NCBI GenBank assembly: GCA_018881555.1
Contig: JACAXG010000012.1
Location: 12,310,181 to 12,374,180, forward strand
Direction: 5' to 3'
Source: Amblyornis subalaris
Taxonomy: Eukaryota > Chordata > Aves > Passeriformes > Ptilonorhynchidae
DNA length: 64,000 bases
The position numbers were made by a program, and so were the translations under genes. Shown piece by piece: positions 41,073 to 54,458 of the stretch (position 1 is its first letter; every line of letters begins with the position of its first letter). Below the pieces are notes generated by a model, which was not told the DNA's origin, searched no databases, and saw only the letters and a list, made by a program, of their open reading frames with translations.

Positions 41073-44000
41073 CCCACAAGCACAATTTTTTCTGCTACAA
41101 GGTGACAACTGTTTTTTGTCTCAGAGATACACAGACTTCTCCGTGATTCTGACTGCAGGGGTAATAAATAACTGTATTTTCTAGAGCCATTAAAATGTGG
41201 GACAGCAAGCAGTGCTTCCATCTGCTAATTAGGTTTTGTTTATTACTGCTCTTATAGGAGGCAATGTGACATAAGGACCTGGGCATGGTTGTTAGGTATT
41301 TCTCTTTGAAGTTAAAGAGCTACACAAGGATGGGTGGGGTATCTGTGCTCCTTCATTCCTTCTCATGTTATCAGCCACAGCAGCAACCAGCAGATTCCCT
41401 GAAAGACATTCATTTCTTCCTCTCAGCTGGCAGATGTTCATTATAATCAGGTACCACCTAAATGTCACCAGAGCCCTATTGGGACAGGTCCTGTGTACAG
41501 GTGTTGTTACTTTTCTTACTGATTGTCTCTGCCTGAGAAGATCTCACCTCATAAATGAGAGGGACCTTGGTCACAGGAGGGAACATTCTCTTAGACTATG
41601 CAATCTGTAGGTGTCCTAACAAAGAGCAGACAGTAAGACACCACAGGAATGTTTTCCTCATGCATTACCCAGCATCACAGAAGCATTTCTGGGCAGCGCA
41701 GCTCAGTGTGCTTTACAACACAAGTGATTCTTGAGAAGAAAAAAAGGAAACTAAATAAGTGCCTCTTAGCAGACGCATTTAACACCAACAATGTGACAAG
41801 GTCAATGGCCACAGCATCAGCAGAGTCGCCTGGCAGCTGACAGGGTCTCAGACCACCTTGCACCCCCACAGGAGTGTATTTACAGAGGGGTCAGATGCCA
41901 CCAAATGCTGAGAGCTCTCAAGTCTCGCTAAATGATTTTAAAGGAAACAGAAGCTGAGGGAACTGAGCACCTCCAGACAAGCCCTTAAGAAATCCTCAAC
42001 CATTCCTCTTCCATATGGTCACTTTGGTTATTCTCCAGGTACTGTAGCAACCCACTGGAATTGTAACTGGCAGTATCATTTTTTCATAATATCCTGCACA
42101 GCACTGTCAAGTCATTATGTTCTTCAGAGAAATGGCCATTTCCATTAAAACCTTAATTAAAAATACACGTGGAGCATTTATTGCNGCTGACTTGGCTTTG
42201 GCGCTAACTCAGACCCCGGCATGCCCAGTCTGAAGGCTGGTAAGATGTTGGAGTTCCTCCACAAGTACATGGCAGGACTCGGTGGATGGAGGCAAGCTAG
42301 AGTTTGCAAAGAGGAGAGGCAGGATTTGTGCAGCACATGGGCTGCTACCTCCTCCCGGCACAGCAACATGCAGCCCAGGGGACACCAACAGAGCAGACAA
42401 CATTAATTACAAGCAAAAAAACCCAAAATACATGTTTTTGTCTCAAAAATAATGATAATCCTTGCCTTCTTGTTTGCATGTTCATTAGCATGTTAATAGG
42501 ATACCTATTATGGAAGATCTAAACCACGCAGTCATGCACATATGCACCCAGTCATTTATGATAACAACAGCTTCCTTTCTATTTGACATTTCTCCCCCTC
42601 CAGAAAATGGTTCAAACTGCACCATCCGGGGCAAGCTGTAATTGATGAATAAATCTTGAGGAAAGCAATTTTGCTTTCTGTGCATTGCACAGCCAATTAT
42701 CTTTTCCAATATTGAGAGCTCTATTTATTTCCTACTGATGGAACCAGGGAACTGCTGGAGGAAGGACCCAGGGGAGGGTTGGACCTACTAGTAAGCTTCA
42801 CATAAAAACACACCAGCCTTCAAACAAACACACACATTCTTATAAATAGGGAGGGAAATGTCAAAAGCAAGTCCCTGCAAACAACAGATCCACAAATCAC
42901 TACGTCAAAAGTGGAAGGAAACTACTACTGGTGAAGGAAACACCATCGTGCAGAGGGGTGGCCCTGGCCCAGGCAAGGACAGAGTTCCTGAGCCTGAGAA
43001 GGGAGGACGGGGAATGATGTGACAGCCAGTGGGACAGCAGTGGTGGCACAGGGGGATAAAAGGGCTCAGCCAGCCTGGGTAAGCAGAACCGACATTTAGG
43101 TACATGTTGAGCTGATCACACAATAGTTTTTGACTCAGCAGCATGGTTAACTATGAAGATGTGAGTGAAAGACATTACTCAGGGCAGGTAACTATCTAGA
43201 ACAGTCCCTGGAGGAAATTCACAGTGGAGACTAACCTTTCCTGCAGCCGCCATCTATTGCATTTCATCTTCATGGCAGAAAAAGCAATGCCAGTTTTCTG
43301 TCCTTTGTTAGACTATTTCAGGCAGTGCTTGGTGGGAGAGTCATGGAGACAACTGTGCTGGTGGTTTTGGGACAGAGCACTAGTCTGTCAGCAGATTAAA
43401 TCTTTTGCAAATGCTATTCTCAACACATCATGCAGGATCTAAACTTCAGACCAACAGCTCAGCACAAACTTAATTTCATTACGAAACTGGAGCCTTTCAT
43501 ATTTTGGCTATAACACTCCTAAAACATTTGTGTTTTTCATTGCACCCTGCTCCATTTCTTTGGTTTTACTCTACCCCTACATTTTCTGCACATCTCATAT
43601 TTTTATGTGGGGGAGGAATAGTCACACTGCAGATGCTTTGTTAACAAGCTCCACAGCCCTACAGCAGTCAGGGAGGACACAAAAATGGTCATTAGCTGGT
43701 GACCTGCCTGACAGCAAGGGAACAGCAGAGGTCTGGGTAAGCAGGTTAATGGGTGTGTGCAATATTCCATTGAGCAGAAACATCAGAGGAGACTTTGGCA
43801 CATAGGGTCAGGACTTTAACTGAGCGCGTATGTCAAAGTGCTGACTACTTCAGTTATGAACCCTGCTGGAAGTTCAAACATTGCCAGTCTCCAGAATGAA
43901 TGGTCAGATTAAACAAATCACTACATTGAGCTGTGGTCGAAATCATCACCCACAAAAAGATCAGAATGCGTCGCTTAAGTTGAGCCAATGTCTGCATATC

Positions 44001-45136
44001 TTCCCCTAAATCTACTGGCAAGAACATTTTAACTGTACATGCCTGCAGAACTGCAATTCATACCAGCACAGGACAGGATCTATAGCTAATTCCAGTATCA
44101 CAGAAATGCAAAAAGCAGCACACAGAAGGCTAGTTTTGTAATGGTGCCTTTCTAGTAGTAGACAGACTCAGGTCACTTGTACATATTTAGCATCCAGCAA
44201 ATGGAAAGGGCTGTTGCTGGCTAGCAAAGCACACACAATCTCACACTGGGCATGTCAAACACTTCCATAGCTTGTCATTACCCACGGCTTTTATCACCTC
44301 TGCCACCAGATTTGCAATTCACTACTGCAGCATAAGCAGCCTGTAGCAAATCTCCTCTCACCACCAAAAAACTCGCTTCCACTCATTAAACTACAAAGTT
44401 CTCAAGAGGCACCTGAACCTCACCAATCACTCCTGGGACACTCCCTGACCTCAAGCCTTCTGCCTCAGGGAGAACACACAGAGCACCAAACCCAGCATGG
44501 TGGCTGCCCCAGGGTTGCCCATGCACTGAGAAAGAACAGTCACGATTGTGCCTTTTGGTGCTGCAAGTGGACAACATGGGAAAGGAATCAAGGGTGGCAT
44601 AGACTTGGTCAGGAGAAGACTGCTGCTGGCCAGGATGGGCTATTGTGGTGAAGACCTCAGTGTTAGGTGTCTTGTGAGCCAGCTTTCCCCACCGTTTAAG
44701 AAAAATGTTCTACAAAGACAAACTGGCAACAACCAGCAACAGCAGGGAGCAAACTATGGAGTGCAGAGACTGCTCCTCACATCAGAGGCTGGTGATCAGT
44801 TTGGCTGCTGCTGGGCAGGCTGGAAGNGTGGCTGCTTGGAGCTCGTAAGAGGAGGAAGGGTCATAAGGAAAAAGCTGAGATCCACGGAAGGTTGAAGAAC
44901 ATACACACAAAAAAAAGAGCACGTTGTGTCCAAAGAAAGTTCAACAACTTTCCCAGCTCATTGGATTGTGGGAACTTTGCTTTTCCAGGGAATAACTATG
45001 CTATTTTCAGCATTTTTATTATTCAATTTGTCACAGGCTGTCTCAGGAGACTATCAACAATCAGTTTCAAGCAGCATCTGACCACAAACACTTCTCCACA
45101 TGTGATTTAGAACATCTGGATCGAAGGAGTCAGCTT

Positions 45137-45961
45137 TCAAAGCATGCCAGCACTGCGCTGCCTCCCCACATTTCTTCTCCTTCCTTCCATCTTCACACCC
45201 ATTGTCAGACTGTGCGTAGAGAGCAGGCTGGAGAAGCCAAGTTTGGAGCCCTGACAGTGCATCTTTGCCCTGTGTTTGCCGCGAGCACGTGGGGAGAGGG
45301 GGCACCGCCTGCTTTGAAGAAGGGCACGGTCAGGGATTGCTGGTGGCACATTCCCCGCATCGCTGAGCTGCAGTGATTTAAACGTCACATTCCCTAAGGA
45401 CAGGAGATGTGATCCTTGGCCTGGAGGCGGGCCAGCCTGAGGACTCGTGCCAAAGCTTGCACACTGGATATTGCATCCACAGAGCCGAAAAGGAGGCGCG
45501 TGCTTCGCTCCGTGCCAGCTGTACACACCAGCTCTCTGATTAGTGCAATTATTTCTTCGGCAACCCAGAGCAACATTTCCACCGGAGCTATGTGGCAGGT
45601 AAATTGCAAATTCACAAAGCAGTTCTTCAGCAAGCCTGAGGAGGGAATGGGAACATATGAAAAAGGAATCCAGGCAAATAGCAGAGGAAATGACATTATG
45701 ATCCCAGCTGGAAGCTCTGTAATGAACTGCTTGGTGTCTGCGCAGAAAACCTACATGAGAACGAGGAGAGGTTCTGGCCCCCGCAAAGCCGATGAGAATT
45801 TTATCATCGTCTGGGAGGGGGGAAGGTTTCATACAGTCATTAATTTTGTGTTCATCTCTAATTTCCCTGAGTGACCCACGCGGATGTGGTGCAATGACAC
45901 AGTAGGCTGCTTTCACACCGCCTGCTGCCTTGCACGTCTGGCTTCCCCGCGTGGCTGCCAA
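45137..45961 (-). other. Unrecognised block open on both strands (274-codon ORF on -, 152-codon ORF on +)
   Basis: The - strand is open for 274 codons from an ATG at 45961 to a stop at 45137, and the + strand is open for 152 codons at 45416-45874. Neither translation resembles a family I know: no signal peptide, no transmembrane run, no repeated motif, and an ordinary cysteine/histidine content without metal-site spacing. The block is more CpG-containing than its surroundings, with TAAT-type sites at its right part (CATTAATTTTG near 45838). It could be an old exon, a decayed gene, a conserved non-coding element or a chance frame. I favour non-coding. Confidence 0.3.
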
Positions 45962-47691
45962 GTGCTGGGCTCATTAGCACATGTGCTGTGGTGCTCCCAG
46001 CGCTCCCCAGCCCAGCCCCGTACAAACCCTGCTCTGGTTTGTAACAACAAAGTCAGCACCAGGGCAGAGACACACTTTGAACTGCACTTTGAGAAGAGAC
46101 GTTGCAGCGGGATCTATATCTACTACTTCCTCTCCTTTATATGTTTTCAAAGAATGACTGGAAAAATTCAGGGACATTTGTCTGTCTTAAGTTAGAAAAT
46201 CTGGGATTTTGACCCGCAGTGTCTTTNAAGAGAGCTTATGAAGTCCCTGAAACCTGCTGTGTCTGCAGAAAGCAACAACTGCTATCCCAGTGCATAGCTG
46301 TGCATCACACCCAAGCTGGAGTCACAGATCCCCATGTCCTCTCCCCCCATCCCAGTCCACCCATGGGGCTGCACAGGGACCTGTGTCCCCCGCAGGGAGC
46401 TCCTATCACAGCTCCTATTCTCAGCCCTTGCAGCCCAGGGTCCCCACTCACCACAGGGTCCAGGACAGACCAGACAATGCTGCTGTGGTGACAGGAAACG
46501 TGCCTGTTCAGCTCATGCTGAAATGTGAAACCGCAGCCTCAGTTTTACTTTTCCAGCCATTTTTAGGGAAGAAATAGCTATAAATACAAGTCTCATTTCT
46601 AGTTGCTAGGATCCATTTTGTTTCTTTTTTTTCCCCAATATTGAGAATGGTTTTCAACTCCATTAGTAGCCAGTTCACTCCAAAAGAAACAAAAAATGTG
46701 TAAAATTACTTTTTTTTCCCAAGAAAAGAGATGCACCCTTAAAGCCACAGTGACCTTTATGTCATATTGCAAGTGCAACAATCCAAGAAAAGAAGAACAA
46801 AAAGACTCCACCTGAATCATGGTTTCCACAAGAGCCCAGGCACAATCTTCAAGGAACAAAGTGACAAGATCCCTTAGATGGGGAGGAGTTGCATCCAGTG
46901 GATGTGCCAGGTGGAAGATGCTCACACACCATGCACATTTTCATTTCTTTGAAGCATGTACATTCACACACTCCAGTTGAGGACACCAAAAGCAGTGTCC
47001 CAGGAGCTGCAGGGACAGCGTTTCCTCAGTGCTGCCCTGCCACCANATGCATTTCCTACTGATTCAAGTTGTTGTTGGCATTGAACTGAGCAACGACACC
47101 CCAAAAGCTGCCTGCCAAACCTCACGAGCTCCCTGTGAGGCACCAGTAGAATGGCTGCTGTTCTGATACACGGGGTTTTGAGCCCAGGTCTTCAAGACTG
47201 AAGAGCCAAAGCAGCTAAGCATGGCAGCTGCAGTTCAGCAGTCACTGACAAGCTCCTCATGCCTGGCAGCTCATGTACCTTTTCCAGGTGCCTCTTACCC
47301 ATACCCCACTTTGGATTTGCTCTCCTTTCAGAAAGAATTTCATGCCCCTCCTTATATCAGATTCTAGAAAATTCCCTGCAAGTATGACCAAGACCCAGCA
47401 GAGACAGGCAAAAGGGAGCTGTAGGGCACACTGAGACAATGCAAGGGCAGGGAACATCTGGCAGTGCAAAATGTGAGGAGAAAGCCATGCCAAGGGAAAC
47501 CTCTAAATTACACTATGGATCGGGATTAGCACAGTAACAAAAAAATAGATCAAATCTACAATAGGTTTTGCTCCCCCCATGGCTGGATGTAGCCCCCACC
47601 CGTGCCATCCCAGGGTCTGGCAGCTGGAAAGGATTCTTTCCTCTCTTTGGAAAGGGTTTCCTCATCCACTTTGTACAGAAAAACTTGAAGA

Positions 47692-47818
47692 TGGTCACTT
47701 TAGATGGGACCCTGAGCAAGCTGATGTAGTTGAAGATGTTCTTGCTCATTGAATCAGGCATTGGACTAGAGATATTTAATGGTCCCTTCCAAATCAAACT
47801 TTTCCGTGATTCTGTGGG
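47692..47818 (+). mobile_element. CR1 LINE 3' fragment
   Basis: GATGGGACCCTGAGCAAGCT, then TTGCTCATTGAATCAGGCAT, TTGGACTAGAGATATTTAAT, GGTCCCTTCCAAATCAAACT and GTGATTCTGTGG give the usual order of the CR1 3' end in sense orientation. The 5' side merges into unrecognised sequence. Confidence 0.82.
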
Positions 47819-49484
47819 ACTGAAACTTGAAGCATGGAATGGCTCACGGTCCCCCTTCCTTTTCCAGTTCATTCTCTTGTCGGTTTGTTTGTTTCACCCT
47901 GAGAAATCCTACCTCCTCAACAGCAGGAAGAAAACCACCCAGGTAGGATCAAACCCCATGACCTTGGAGCCAAGCATATGCAGGACAACAGGTCATATCA
48001 ACACAACACCACTTTCTAAACAGTCNTCAAGAAAGGGTCAGGGGGTACATCTCTTGCCAGTAATGGGCTCACTGAGCTGGAAGCAATCCTACACTTATGT
48101 TGCTATAGGTTTGCTGTTTGTTTAAAATGTCTGTTTTCTTTATCAGAAATAGCTGAATTTTTTTTCATCCCCAGAGCACTTCATGAAAACTCAGGAACCT
48201 GCCATCAAAAGGCCACAATCCCCATATGATAATAATAAGTTTGGGATGCAATCAACATTCAGGATCTTCCCCTGCAACCTCTGCCACAACTTTTGGACTT
48301 TAACATTTAATTTTTAATAATAACCAGTAGCTTATGGTGAATTTGATCAGACAGCATTGAACACCTCCAATTTAAACCTTCATGCTTAAACTTATGCTAA
48401 GATCTCTTCCCGTAGCTATAGCAGCATACAGGCAAGCAGAGGGATACCTAAGTGTATTCACAGCTATTTAATGCTCCTTTGCATCAGTTAAAAATGAGTT
48501 CCCTCCATTCGGCATCACAGTTTGAAANTACCTATTTGATACTCTGATGGATTCATTTTTCAGGCTACAAGAAGCATGCACAGCAGCCTTGAAGGCTTCG
48601 TGCAGTGAATCAAACCAGCAGAGACTCATCACAACATCACTTTGAGGAGATCTCTCTTCTAACAAGAAGAGACAGAGCACATAGCAACAGCAGCTTTTCA
48701 TGTTTCAGGCTTCAGATTTGCTTTTTGTCAGAGTTTTGGGAAACACTGGCGATACCATACAGCTAACTCAAGTTAACTCAAAAGGGAACAAAGCACATTT
48801 CATTAAAAACAGCTCTTGGTTAGAAGGGAAATAAAACATTTCCTGCATGTTCAGCTGAAACCAAGGTGCCAAGATGCAGTGGTAGATAATGGAAGAAAAT
48901 AATCCAAAAGAATACATTGTGGCTGTATCCTGGAGACATATGCCTCCCTTTATCACTGCAGGGAACGTCAGAGGCAGGAGGGAATGGGGGCAGGAGGAAA
49001 TCAGAACGTGATGTGAGCCAGAGTGGGAAATGTCACCCAGCATCTCTAAGACCACCCAGTATCTTTCCCACTGGCGGGGAAAGAATTTGTAATGTCCAGA
49101 AGGGACATTGCCAGGCCAGTCACAGACAGCCTAAAGGCATTTGATGTTTCAGAGGGTGAAGGTGAAAGCAGACAGTAAAGTCCCAGGATCTCGGCAAAGG
49201 CTCCTACGGAAGGATTCCCTGCAGATCCCCATCATTTTGCCATGTTTCCAGGGAAAAAGATTCCTGGCCAGAAGAATGTTTAGTTGTTTGGGTTTTTTTT
49301 ACATAATTGGAGACCATAAAGGGTAGAATGTGACACAGCAAAAAGATTCTTACCTTGGGCTAAGTGCAGGATGCAGCCTTGGAAATCAGTTGAATTAGTA
49401 AGAAAAGAGATTTGGATTCTTCAGGTTTTCTTTTCATTCATATATAAAGCCTTTTGTGCTTTATACTTCATAATTTTGCCTAGT

Positions 49485-49508
49485 CCATTGACAATCAAAT
49501 GTCAATGG
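49485..49508. repeat. Perfect 9-base inverted repeat
   Basis: CCATTGACA and TGTCAATGG separated by six bases (ATCAAA). No gene lies adjacent. Confidence 0.5.
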
Positions 49509-52500
49509 TTTAAAGGTTTAGAATGGAGGAGAGAAAGAATCTGTTTCTTAACATTTTTAGGACTCAATTTCATCAGTTCCTTATAATCAAAGTCAACTGC
49601 ATGGTCTCAGATTGTCCTAACTCATTTTGAGTTAAAGCCTGAATACCCAACTCATCCACGGGTGGAAGGGAACAGGAGCAGACCTGGTCTTAGCTGATAA
49701 TGAGATTAAGTTGATATCAGAATCCCAATTCTTTAAATAGCACTGGTTTAGTGTAGACAAACACAGCCATACATAAAACAGTGATATGTTTACTTAAAAC
49801 CAATAAATTCATAGGAGTACTTTTTTCCTCTCTTCATTCCAGCTAATTTTTCAAGACTGCCCAATGCAAATCTGCCCCAACATATGTAAGTACACATTTC
49901 TGCAAAAATTACTAACAGCAACTGTAAATTCACCACAATCCTCTCTCCACTCTGCTTCAGAAGCATGGAAGAAGGGAGAGATCCAGCACTGCTGAGGGAG
50001 TGCTGTGGGCAGAGTCACCCTGCAAGACAGAACGTGGCAGTTCTGGGCAGTGTCTGTACAGTCTGTGCTTAAAGCAGCCACTGCTCAGACCTACAATGTT
50101 CCACCAGAAGCAAGTTCTGCTCTGTCAATTAATTTTTTTTCCATACACTAAACCTCTCTTTACCTTCATGTCCAGGCGGAAACACTCCAGTGAGTCATAA
50201 CATGGAAAGTCTCGCAGTAACTGGGACTGACACGCGAATGGTGTTCTCTTTGAGGGAGGATGCCACCGCCTCAATTCGGTCTCCTGAAACTACTGAGCAG
50301 ATCACACAACTGCAGACAGGCAGGTCTGCAGTGCCAGTCACCAAATCCTGTGCTGGAATGGCTGCAAGATCACACTACATGAGAACAACCTTTAGTTACA
50401 TTTAAACTGGAAGGTCGTGGGACAGTGACATATCAAGCAATTACTTTAAACCACTTGATTAAAAGCAGAATCCTGAGAATTTTGATCACTTTGAGGGGTT
50501 TTACAAACATTGGTAAACAATTGTCCCTCCCACTCAGTCATACGTTGTGTAAGCTAAAAAATACTACAATAAGGAGGGAAGCTAGATAGGAGGAGAGTCA
50601 GAATACATTTGTTGGTCATGCTAGAGCTTCCTTCAAATTCACACTGCTCTGTATTGTTATGAGTTGGCAGCATCCCCATAGTCCCCTCCAGTTCTGTCTT
50701 TGAAACATGTTTGTTGGGAAGTTCTAATATCCAAAGCAGCACAGACGTGTGCATCTCCCATCACCATCACACTACAGGGCAGTCTTTTAAAAATAACCAC
50801 GACCATTTCCTATAGAATATGGAAAATATGTTGTTCTTCAAGATTAAGGACCTAAAAGCTTAAGAATTAGCAGTGAAATTTACACCGACTGGGGCAGATT
50901 TTCTCATTTCATATCAAAATTTTGAATCAAGTCTTCAATTTTCCCCCCAGAAATGTATAGAAAAAGGCTCTCATTTTGGCAAAGAAAAGAAACACGAAAT
51001 AAAACTGAATATGCTTTTCCTGATTTTACATTTTAGTTTCTTTCATAGTTTGTATGATAAACAAAAATGTAATAAAATCAGGATAAAATCGTTGAGCATA
51101 AAAGGAAAGAAACAGATCACAAGACATAACATGTGGAACATAATAGGTCTGGGGCACAAAGCCATTTCTAAAAATCAGGTTTAACTGGCTGTAATACTGT
51201 TCTCAGGCAATTGATCCAAAGCCTAATGTTAGAAAAGTGGTGTTTGTAGAATTTTCAGCGAAAACTGTGATGAGGAAAGGACTGAAAAATGTTACTGTGG
51301 ATCACTGAGGGTGACATGCTGCCTCTTAAGGAATAACATACAAAATAAAAATGTCTTCTCTCTCCAAATCACACACCAGTGTTGTGCATATTTAAAACCA
51401 GTGGGAAAAAACCTAAAAACCAGTCACCTGCTCTTTTTGCAGTAAGAAAGATACAGATATAGAGAAAGTATAGGTCTAGGAACAGAATTTTATTTGATTC
51501 TAGAAAGCACCATGCAACAAAATTTTTACTTAATGATCCTTGCGCAGCTTTGAGATGAAAGATTAGCATTTACAAAGTAAAGGGATGCAAAAGTAAGGTT
51601 AGCACCATGGGACGAATACTCTTCTCTTTACAACTCCATTGGATAGACAGTTATAAAGGAAAACAGAGGAAAAGAAAAAAAAAAAGCTAGGTGACCTTGC
51701 ATTTTTATTTTCAACATCCTACATATAACTTAAATCTAAACATCAAGATACCATGGCTCTCCTAGTATATCTAATAATTCATGTTCAGCAAAACTTGCTC
51801 TGTACATTGAGAAATGCTTAAGAGTCAAAAGGTAATTGTCACAAAGTACCAGCTAATATGAAAGATAAAAATTGTAGGCCAGAAAAAGAAAGGAAACAAG
51901 AAAAACCAAGGTAAGGAATTTGTCCCTCTTCCAGTCTTTTGCAGATATGGCTATTATGACTTGCTGCAAAGATCAAAAAAATAAGAAGGGGCGTGTACTG
52001 GATCTTGCTGGGATGGGACAAATATCCTAATATTATCCTGTAATACGCTATGGGCCAAATATCCAGATGTTCTTAATCTAAACTCTCCCATTTCCTACCT
52101 GCAAGCAACTCCAGGATTACAGCAGATTTTAAATGTTTGTTTTCCTTACTTTTGTATTCATCTTCAAAATTTGCTCGATGTGGTTTTTACTGTAAGGTTT
52201 CCAAGACAGTGAACAGTTTTACAAACTCTCAAATCTTTCCCAAGCAGAAATTCTAATACAGGATTTAGGAGTTTTAAATGCCATGTTATTATTATGTGCT
52301 GTCTTCTTAAGGCAATGGAATAATTCCTTTCAAGTATCATAATTTTGCATCACAAATCGATTCTAAAATTTCCTTCGTAAGCATTTGTAATTACAATACA
52401 TGTAAAATTATTTAAATTTTATTAAACTATTAACCTGACTCGGTTATTAGAAGAAGGGTTTGAACTATGATTATAAGGAAGAGGCAACTTTTTGTCAGTT

Positions 52501-53208
52501 TGGGAAATACATCTTTTGATTACTCCCACCTTTCAAGGCCACATGCATGGACTTTTAATGGCAACATTAAAGCAGCCTGTTAAAACAATTGTTTTATACC
52601 CAAATAATAGCAAAACCATTTAATTCCAAAGCAGAATGTGGTGTAACCCAAGCCAGCTGTATTTCTCAGGCTGATAACCATTAGCACTCGAACATCTATT
52701 GCAGTAACCACAGTTTTAACGCAGAGAGCCAAGACTAACATTGAACTACCCAGAGGAACCTTCACAGCCACCAGCACTACATCACTTCACCACCGGGAGA
52801 GGAAGGAGACTGAACTTTTCTTTATCTTTCTTTTATTTATGCTTGGACTTCCAACACTGCACATCAGAAAGCCAGGGTCTAAATCTGTCCTATATCAGAC
52901 TGCAAAAATACAATGCACTTTCTCCACTGTCCTCACATCAACAAATCAAACAGTCACATCCAACAAACCCTTCACTTGAGTAGTTACTTCTCTCTAGAAA
53001 AGCATCTCTCCTCTTAAGGATTTCAACTAATGCTTCTGGCTTATAAAAGATTAAGTGCAATCAGTTACACTGAAGATTTATAATGCGGCTCTTGATTGTA
53101 TTTTCTGTGCACGCATTTACATCAGGCACACGAGTTATATAAAATAGTTTGGAGTACAAAAATATGGTTATAACATAGGAGTACCAAACAGCACAGAATT
53201 AGAACAGT

Positions 53209-53214
53209 TTTATT
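53209..53214 (-). terminator. Second candidate AATAAA poly(A) signal for MYO1D
   Basis: AATAAA on the - strand, about 1.1 kb after the stop codon, within the same AT-rich block. It would give a longer 3' UTR than the signal at 53433. Confidence 0.25.
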
Positions 53215-53432
53215 ACCATAATACCAATTTATATACAGACCCCCAAATTAAGGATTTTTTTTTAATTCTAAGTATTCATCCCAAATTGACAACTGTAGTG
53301 TACACTCTAAAAACTGCAAATTAACAACACAGATCTATTTCAACCCCTACATTGTCTATGCAGTCTGCAGCAATCTTCTTTCTTCCACACAAAAGTGTAT
53401 TATAAATAATTCTCACAAAATGTCACGTATGT

Positions 53433-53438
53433 TTTATT
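53433..53438 (-). terminator. Candidate AATAAA poly(A) signal for MYO1D
   Basis: AATAAA on the - strand about 900 bases after the MYO1D stop. A second at 53209-53214 is an alternative. Chance hexamers are common in AT-rich DNA, so this is a candidate only. Confidence 0.35.
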
Positions 53439-54334
53439 GCACATTGTACATGCCAATATTTAAAAGAAAGGATCAAACCTTTCACTTCATAACTAACTGT
53501 TTAAATAACTAGCATTTACTTGTGTTATGAATACTATTGCATTTTTCAGGCTCTAATCTTAAATGATAATTTAAAAGATAAAAAGCAGAGCAGAAAATAT
53601 GCCTTGAATTTTATAGCTCTTGTGAAAAAAAAAGCTTCTTTAATTTTGCTGATTTCTACTTTATAAAGTTGTTAAAAACATCTGACCTAATTAAAAATGC
53701 TGTTTCAAAATTTCTGCATGTTTTACTATAAAAGTATGCATGTAGCTGCTTGTGTAATCATATATTCCTTCTATTTTGCAGAATTAGGTGTTTCTGTGCT
53801 GTATTGACGGGAAGGTTGAGTTACATAGGTCCTAGTGTGAACTACAGGAGTTGCTGTATCAGCCTCTGCTCTGCTGGTCTCCACAGGGGCGGGACGTGAG
53901 GAGCCTGTCAGACACCCGGACAGGTCGGTACAAAAAGACACCGGGCACAAATGGCCACCCAGCATCAAGGCCATGTATAATTCCTGTTAAGCGGATCTCT
54001 AGGCTAAGGAACATGAGTAATTTATCATTAATATGTGTGTTTATGATATGCTGCACTAAAATATGGCTGCTAAACAAAGAGAATGATTTGTGTTTGACAG
54101 ATATGTGCCAGCCGGTAAAAATGCCTCGCTGGATAAAAATCTGCATTTTGAGGGTTAAAACTCTGGCATGAACAAAAGGATTTCAAAGTTGATCGATCAA
54201 ATGTTTTGCCAAGGGTTTCTAAAGCTATTAGCCATCAACAGCTCCAGAAAGGGATAAAAATAGCAAAACCAAACAACTAAAATTGCACTATTACAAAGAA
54301 ACAAGTCCATGAAAGGGAGAGTCACTAGCTGCAG
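53433..54334 (-). other. MYO1D: Probable proximal 3' UTR of MYO1D
   Basis: An AT-rich stretch follows the MYO1D stop codon. On the - strand it carries an ATTAAA at 53644-53639 and an AATAAA at 53438-53433, with another AATAAA further out at 53214-53209. Which of these is used cannot be read from sequence alone, so the left end is a guess. The 106-codon frame opposite (53851-54171, + strand) resembles nothing known to me. Confidence 0.35.
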
Positions 54335-54458
54335 TTAAGGGACAGCCACTTCAAGAAGCCGATTGTTTTTTCGCTTGCAAGTTGGGATGTTTCCATTTTT
54401 CTGGCTGCCTTGTATGAACTTCACACACACTTTGTCTTGTTTGAACTGGACCAGGAAC
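54335..54458 (-). CDS. MYO1D: MYO1D terminal coding exon with stop
   Basis: Acceptor CCTCTCCTAG|GT. The first base completes the split Glu codon, then 40 codons FLVQFKQDKVCVKFIQGSQK to KRKNNRLLEVAVP and a TAA stop at 54337-54335. The very basic C-terminal segment (CKRKNN) is typical of the lipid-binding end of the tail. The open frame upstream of the acceptor belongs to the intron. Confidence 0.96.

Larger units (their letters stand above)
36681..45136. other. Intergenic DNA downstream of the kinase
   Basis: Holds the octamer-type cluster at 38.75 kb, a possible MIR piece at 40.54 kb and a CR1 remnant at 41.0 kb. No coding exon was recognised, including none of CDK5R1. Confidence 0.6.
45962..53208. 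other. Intergenic DNA between the unrecognised block and MYO1D
   Basis: Contains the CR1 piece at 47.7 kb and the inverted repeat at 49.49 kb, and becomes steadily more AT-rich to the right, approaching the MYO1D 3' UTR. No gene was recognised. Confidence 0.6.

Noticed and set aside
43030..43090. TATA-like ATAAAAGG at 43056-43063 in a GC-richer stretch, considered as an LTR promoter
   Set aside because: No matching second LTR, no terminal TG...CA pair or target duplication that I could identify.
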